Positions 1-4,604 of a stretch of 7,141 bases of DNA are shown piece after piece. The position numbers were made by a program, and so were the translations under genes. Position 1 is the first letter of the stretch, and each line of letters begins with the position of its first letter. The notes under the pieces are model-generated. The model did not search any database. It was not told the DNA's origin and saw only the letters and a program-made list of their open reading frames with translations. The stretch is from the NCBI GenBank assembly GCA_025455445.1, contig JALOMN010000074.1:1-7141 (forward strand), in the 5' to 3' direction. Origin of the DNA: Cyclobacteriaceae bacterium. GTDB lineage: Bacteria > Bacteroidota > Bacteroidia > Cytophagales > Cyclobacteriaceae.

Positions 1-3000
1 CCCTCGATGTTGAGCCAGAAGAAACCGGACCCGTTTCGCTTTTGCTCCTGATGAGCTTTTTTATGGGGTTATTTCTCGCCACCGTAACGGTGGCTTCACA
101 GACATTATTTCTTAACCAGTTTAACGAACAATTTGACCTGCCAAAGGCCATTGCACTCTCCGGTGTGATGGGTATGGCGGCCACCTTTCTCTACAATATT
201 CTGCAGGGACGAATCCGCTTCTCTGCAATGGCTATCTTCTTTTTGGTGCTGATTACCGCGTTAACGGCTTCGCTGGAATTTGGTGAACATTATCTCAGTG
301 ATACAAAAAACCTACATCGGTTTGGATTCATGTTACTTCTCCCCTTTGGTTATCTGATTGACCTTATATTCTGGGGTTCTTTTAATAGGATGTTCAATGT
401 GCGGGTTGCCAAGCGTTTGGTGGGAAGCGTAGACATGGGAACTGACATTGCGGCTATAATGTCATTTTTCGCCATTCCTGTGTTGTTAACAAGTGGGGTA
501 AAACTGGATTCGTTATACACGATCAGCCTCATCAGTATCTCCGCTTATTTAATTCTGTTTGTGGTGCTCTCAACAAAGTATCTGCGCAAAGGCAGCACCT
601 TTCACCGCGAAGAGAAAGAACATCAGAAATTAACGGCCTTCGACTTTCTCAAAAACCGTTATATCATGCTAATGGCGGTATTTGTAGTTATCACGCTGAT
701 AGGTCAGCAATTTGTTGATTTTTCATTCTTCAACGCTACCACCATTCAGTTTAATAATGAAGAACTTCCCTTCTTTCTAAGTTACTTCGAAGCAACCATT
801 GTGATATTCAGTTTTCTATTCACCACGTTCGCCACTGACCGCATTAATCAGGATTATGGATTGCGTGTATCCTTATTAATTACACCAATCATATTAATAC
901 TTTTCACCGTGTCGGCCTTAGGATTAGGTTGGTATTTTGGATATGACCTTACCACGGGTGAGAAAAGTAGTCTGGTATTTTTCTTTATTGCTGTTGCCAT
1001 GAGTAAGTTATTCATTAACTCATTGACTAATGCTCTGGACAACCCTACTTTCAAATTCTATTATGTTCCCATCGATAAAGCGATTAACCTGGATGCACAA
1101 ACAAAAATTCAGGGTTTTGTTACCGCAGTAGGAAGTGCAGTGGCCGGAGGATTAATCGTGCTGGTTAATCAATTTGAACTTTTCAATGTATTATCCATCA
1201 CATTATTTACCCTCCCGGTGTTATTAATCTGGTTTGTAGTAGCAAACAAAATGCATAAGGGTTATCGCGAAACATTACAAAATTCCCTGGTGCGAAATAA
1301 ATCTGCCGTTCGCACGCACATTGTGAAAGAATATACCATGGATAGCGTGCTCGAAAAGGAGATACAAAGTAATGAAGAAGAGAAAGTGATCTATGGATTA
1401 AAGCTCATGGAAAAACTTGAGCCGGCATTATTTGAAACTTCTTTGCTTCAGTTGGCGGAAAGTAAACTTCCGAATGTAAAGCAATTTGCATTGAGTAAAA
1501 TGAAAGAACTCAATATCCAACGCACTGAATCAAACGAAATAAAAGAACTGGCCTCGCGCGCTGCCGGTGCAGTGGAAGACAGCGATTTAATTTCAATCTC
1601 AGCGGATAAGCTAATGAAGTTGAGTAAATCAATTAAACAGGCAGACCGATTGCTCGCCACCAAACTTTTGCGGCAACAGATTAGTAATAAAACAATATTC
1701 ATATTACTTGAACTCTTGCGCGATGCTGACCCTACGGTGCGCCATGCTGCATTGCTTACTGCACGCAAAGTAAAACGACCTGAAACATGGAACGTATTGA
1801 TTGAATTATTATCCTCTCCAAATTATTCGCATCATGCTGCTGCTGCACTCAAAGAAGCAGGGCCACCGGTTTTACCCTATCTCGATGCAGGCTTTCATAA
1901 GTCTGGACAAAACGAAATAGTGATGTTAAAACTAATCCAGATTATGGGCCACATCCCCGGCAAGGATAGCCTTCAGATGCTTTGGAAAAAAATTGATTAC
2001 CCTGACAAACGCGTAGTAAAACAAATACTTTATTCGCTTCGCTATATAAATTACAGAGCGGAAGGCCGTGAGGCTATGCACGTGCATGAACTTCTTGACG
2101 TGGAAATGAGTAAAACGCTTTGGAATCTTGCCGCACTTCATGAACTAACTGATGAGCCTTACTATGAATTTTTAAAAGATGCTTTGCGGGAGGAAATCCG
2201 GGATAACTACGATCACCTCACCTTGCTGCTTTCACTTTTATACGATCAGGAATCCGTGCAACTGGTGAAAGAAAATGTGGAAGCGGGCACACCCGACAGT
2301 ATTCAATACGCATTGGAATTACTGGACTTATTTGTAGACCAGGATTTAAAACCTAAACTCATTCCTTTGCTGGACGACAGCAAGGTTTCGGACAAATTAG
2401 AAAAACTGCAAACCTATTTTCCGCGCGAAACCTACAACCCTATTCAGGTTATAAACTACATTCTTAATCGCGACTTCAATTACAATAACCGTTGGACCAA
2501 GGCCTGCGCGATACATGCTACTGCTTACATTCCTGATTTCAGGATAAGCCGCGGATTAATCGGACAGATGTTCAATGCTGATAAACTATTGCAGGAAACA
2601 ACAGCATGGGTAATATATAATAAAGACAAAAGTGCCTACGATACGATAACCGAGCGCCTGCCCTATCGCGATAAAAAGTTTCTTGATTCTTCTATTGAAA
2701 ATAACCAATTATTGGATGGACTTGAAGATGGTTTCTTTTTGTTTATCGAAATGGTCATGCACATTAAAAAATTACCGGCATTTGATCATATACAAGGAAA
2801 AGTATTGAGCGACCTGGCGGATAAAATCACACCCATCATACTAAAGCCAAATGAAAAATTTGTAATCACCGAAACGACTGACATGCCCATTTTAATTCTT
2901 GCCAGCGGTGAAGTGATATTAAGAAAAGGTTTGGACGTAATCATGACCATGAAAAATGGTGATGTGTTTGGAGATTTGTTTCAGCAAGGACCGACTCCGG

Positions 3001-3146
3001 TAATCGGTGAACTTCTTGCCACACAGCGAAGTGTTATCTTTAAAATTAACCTGGTAGATTTTTATTTCGTGCTTGCCAACCATCATGAATTGGCTCAAGG
3101 ACTTATTCATAATATTATCGAAAAGCAACTCAAACAAACCGCATAA
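1..3146 (+). CDS. NTT/Tlc-like nucleotide transporter fused to HEAT repeats and a C-terminal cNMP-binding-like domain (5' partial)
   Basis: The reading frame is open from base 3, upstream of the first possible starts (TTG at 42, ATG at 51). The residues before them (acidic/proline stretch, then LLLL) look like the family's normal N-terminus, so the true start is probably a short way left of the window. Numbering from the TTG at 42, residues 1-402 hold about 12 hydrophobic helices. The stretch around residues 335-345 (PTFKFYYVPID, then K355 and a Gly/Ala-rich helix) resembles the conserved segment of ATP/ADP translocases (NTT/Tlc, a relative of the MFS fold). Residues about 435-900 are helical repeats of HEAT type, clearest at 476-490 (LPNVKQFALSKMKEL) and 562-577 (ADPTVRHAALLTARKV). 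Residues about 905-1030 resemble a cyclic-nucleotide-binding beta-roll (GDVFGDL at 974-980), but the usual phosphate-contacting arginine is not seen. The protein would sit in the inner membrane with its helical repeats and beta-roll probably cytoplasmic. Transport of nucleotides is inferred from the family; substrate and direction cannot be read. It is followed 15 nt later by the TIR gene. Domain order is confident, activity is not. Confidence 0.85.
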   Translation, partial: LDVEPEETGPVSLLLLMSFFMGLFLATVTVASQTLFLNQFNEQFDLPKAIALSGVMGMAATFLYNILQGRIRFSAMAIFFLVLITALTASLEFGEHYLSDTKNLHRFGFMLLLPFGYLIDLIFWGSFNRMFNVRVAKRLVGSVDMGTDIAAIMSFFAIPVLLTSGVKLDSLYTISLISISAYLILFVVLSTKYLRKGSTFHREEKEHQKLTAFDFLKNRYIMLMAVFVVITLIGQQFVDFSFFNATTIQFNNEELPFFLSYFEATIVIFSFLFTTFATDRINQDYGLRVSLLITPIILILFTVSALGLGWYFGYDLTTGEKSSLVFFFIAVAMSKLFINSLTNALDNPTFKFYYVPIDKAINLDAQTKIQGFVTAVGSAVAGGLIVLVNQFELFNVLSITLFTLPVLLIWFVVANKMHKGYRETLQNSLVRNKSAVRTHIVKEYTMDSVLEKEIQSNEEEKVIYGLKLMEKLEPALFETSLLQLAESKLPNVKQFALSKMKELNIQRTESNEIKELASRAAGAVEDSDLISISADKLMKLSKSIKQADRLLATKLLRQQISNKTIFILLELLRDADPTVRHAALLTARKVKRPETWNVLIELLSSPNYSHHAAAALKEAGPPVLPYLDAGFHKSGQNEIVMLKLIQIMGHIPGKDSLQMLWKKIDYPDKRVVKQILYSLRYINYRAEGREAMHVHELLDVEMSKTLWNLAALHELTDEPYYEFLKDALREEIRDNYDHLTLLLSLLYDQESVQLVKENVEAGTPDSIQYALELLDLFVDQDLKPKLIPLLDDSKVSDKLEKLQTYFPRETYNPIQVINYILNRDFNYNNRWTKACAIHATAYIPDFRISRGLIGQMFNADKLLQETTAWVIYNKDKSAYDTITERLPYRDKKFLDSSIENNQLLDGLEDGFFLFIEMVMHIKKLPAFDHIQGKVLSDLADKITPIILKPNEKFVITETTDMPILILASGEVILRKGLDVIMTMKNGDVFGDLFQQGPTPVIGELLATQRSVIFKINLVDFYFVLANHHELAQGLIHNIIEKQLKQTA
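42..1247 (+). other. Membrane domain: about 12 predicted transmembrane helices, NTT/Tlc type
   Basis: By eye, hydrophobic segments fall near residues 1-24, 36-54, 60-77, 94-112, 134-151, 157-177, 207-224, 243-264, 274-299, 310-330, 355-375 and 379-402 (TTG at 42 as residue 1). Twelve helices fit the fold of NTT nucleotide transporters. After the last helix the chain turns abruptly hydrophilic and basic (NKMHKGYRE), as expected for an exit to the cytoplasm. The segment boundaries are estimates, not calculated. Confidence 0.7.
2754..3131 (+). other. Degenerate cyclic-nucleotide-binding-like beta-roll at the C-terminus
   Basis: Residues 930-1010 show the strand pattern of the CAP/cNMP fold: a turn at KPNEKFV, then ILASGEVIL, then NGDVFGDL. 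In the phosphate-binding cassette of CRP-type domains the sequence is F/IGEL followed by an arginine and a small residue. Here it is FGDL followed by QQGPTPVIGEL, with Asp for Glu and no arginine in the segment. The fold is likely kept, but ordinary cAMP or cGMP binding is doubtful. It may bind another ligand or serve as a structural or regulatory cap on the transporter. Confidence 0.6.
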
Positions 3147-3161
3147 TCAAATTACAACACC
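3147..3161 (+). promoter_or_regulatory. Translation start region of the TIR gene, without Shine-Dalgarno
   Basis: The 15 bases between the transporter stop and the TIR ATG (TCAAATTACAACACC) contain no AGGAGG-like match. This A-rich leader is typical of Bacteroidota, where initiation often does not use a Shine-Dalgarno. The gap has no room for a promoter or terminator, so the TIR gene must be co-transcribed with the transporter or driven from inside it. Confidence 0.55.
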
Positions 3162-4601
3162 ATGGCATTTGAAATTGATATACTGATTACCTACGCAGAC
3201 ATTGACAACGAAACCTCACAGAAAAATCAAATTGGCTGGGTAACACAATTCAAAAAATTTCTGGAACTCATGCTTTACCAGGTGCTGGGGTCGAAACCCA
3301 ATGTGCTGTTAAAGTCTGAATATGATGCAGTAACATCGCCTCAGTTAAATAACGCAGCCGTGCTCGTACCCATTATCACGCGCGATTTTATTCAATCCGG
3401 CAGATGTCTGGATAACCTGGAAACATTTTACAAGGCAACAGCTGATTCAAAAATCAATCGCGTTTTTAAAGTATTGAAATCACCACTCACTATTCAGGAG
3501 CAACCTCCACGCCTGCGCGATATGATTGGATATGAAATGTATCAGGTTGACACTGAAACCGGAATGCTTAAAGAATACACCGATATTTTTAGCCAGGATG
3601 CTGAAAAACAATATTGGATGAAGCTGGTAGATCTTGCCTATGACATACATGATGCATTGATGATCCTGCGCGAGGGTGACACCTACAAATCAGAAGTAAA
3701 AAATATCTATAGAAGAAAGTCAATCTATCTGGCAGAAACAGGACATGATATTTCAGTGCAGCGCAACATTATAAAGCGCGAACTGCAGCGCTATGGATAT
3801 ATTGTGCTTCCTAAAAATACACTTCCCACCCATGCAGCTGAAGTAGAACGAGTGATAAGAAGAGACCTGAGTGATTGCAGCCTTTCGATTCACCTTGTTG
3901 GAAGTGCTTATGGCGAAATTCCCGAAGGTGCTGATACTTCCATCGTAGACATACAAAACAGAATTGCTGCTGAAGTGAGTCTGGAAAAACGAAGCAAGAA
4001 TCAGGAGTTTGCCCGACTTATCTGGATTTCTCAAAACTTAAAAAATGCCAGTGACAGACAAAAGTCATTTATTGAATTACTGAAACGTGACACGGAAGCG
4101 CAAGAAGGTGCTGAGATATTACAAAATCCCCTGGAAGATTTTAAAAACATCGTACGGGAAGAACTAATGGATTCCAATGAACGCGGCACACTGGATGAAA
4201 CCGGAGGAAGAAGCATTTACCTGGTGCATGATAAAATAGATGAGAATGAAGTAAGACCATTCAAAGAAGTTATCGAGAAATCAGGATTTAAAGTACTGCA
4301 GCCTGCGTTTGAAGGCGAACTACTGGAAGTGCGAAAGCAACACATTGATAACCTTAGAAATTTTGACGGTGCAATTATTTATAAAGGCAAAGTGAATGAT
4401 CAATGGGTACGCATGAAAGTGCTTGACCTGCTGAAGGCTCCTGGTTTTGGAAGAAAAAAACCAATTAAAGCAAAAGCAATATTAGCTGCCGGAAACACCA
4501 ATCTTGAGGGTTTTAAAAATCAAAACCTGACGCTTATCTCCGGTGACACGCCACGCTCGATAGAGAATCTGATAAATTTCTTAAAAGAAATAAACCCGTA
4601 A
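3162..4601 (+). CDS. TIR-domain protein with two additional Rossmann-like (DUF4062-like and TIR-like) domains
   Basis: This 479-residue soluble protein has no signal peptide or membrane helix. Residues 1-165 form a TIR domain: first strand and loop FEIDILITYADIDNE, a helix with WVTQFKKFLE, the BB-loop region SKPNVLLKSEYDA, a strand AAVLVPIITRDFI and a helix SGRCLDNLETF. TIR domains either cleave NAD+ to make signals or mediate protein contacts. In related bacterial TIRs the helix reads SEWCxxEL with a catalytic Glu; here the matching position is Asn85, so NADase activity is uncertain. Residues 187-295 form a second alpha/beta domain (SIYLAETGHDI, RELQRYGYIVLP, LSIHLVGSAYGEIPEG) of the type found in DUF4062-like proteins. 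Residues 350-475 form a third (SIYLVHDKID, SGFKVLQPAFEGE, FDGAIIYKG, KAPGFGRKKP). ATG at 3162 is chosen because it directly precedes the TIR first strand and lies 15 nt after the upstream stop; no Shine-Dalgarno is seen, as is usual in Bacteroidota. Its partner is most likely the STAND ATPase encoded 3 nt downstream. The domain calls rest on recognised motifs. Confidence 0.88.
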   Translation: MAFEIDILITYADIDNETSQKNQIGWVTQFKKFLELMLYQVLGSKPNVLLKSEYDAVTSPQLNNAAVLVPIITRDFIQSGRCLDNLETFYKATADSKINRVFKVLKSPLTIQEQPPRLRDMIGYEMYQVDTETGMLKEYTDIFSQDAEKQYWMKLVDLAYDIHDALMILREGDTYKSEVKNIYRRKSIYLAETGHDISVQRNIIKRELQRYGYIVLPKNTLPTHAAEVERVIRRDLSDCSLSIHLVGSAYGEIPEGADTSIVDIQNRIAAEVSLEKRSKNQEFARLIWISQNLKNASDRQKSFIELLKRDTEAQEGAEILQNPLEDFKNIVREELMDSNERGTLDETGGRSIYLVHDKIDENEVRPFKEVIEKSGFKVLQPAFEGELLEVRKQHIDNLRNFDGAIIYKGKVNDQWVRMKVLDLLKAPGFGRKKPIKAKAILAAGNTNLEGFKNQNLTLISGDTPRSIENLINFLKEINP

Positions 4602-4604
4602 ACT
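4602..4604 (+). promoter_or_regulatory. Three-base junction between TIR and STAND genes (probable translational coupling)
   Basis: The TIR stop TAA ends at 4601 and the STAND ATG begins at 4605. The bases before it (AAATAAACCCGTAAACT) contain no Shine-Dalgarno. Such close spacing suggests ribosomes finishing the TIR gene restart on the STAND gene, which would link the amounts of the two proteins. This supports a joint function but is inferred from spacing alone. Confidence 0.5.

Noticed and set aside
42..44. TTG at 42 as the true start of the transporter gene
   Set aside because: The frame is open back to base 3 and the upstream residues (EPEETGPVSLLLL) form a natural short N-terminus before the first membrane helix. 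Starting at 42 would begin inside the helix.
1448..1768. 106-codon minus-strand open frame opposite the HEAT region
   Set aside because: The + strand frame encodes a coherent helical-repeat protein; the antisense peptide is Ser/Leu/Ala-rich and has no recognisable motif or start context.
3753..4034. 93-codon minus-strand open frame opposite the TIR protein's second domain
   Set aside because: It is fully covered by a well-supported + strand gene and its peptide resembles no known family.
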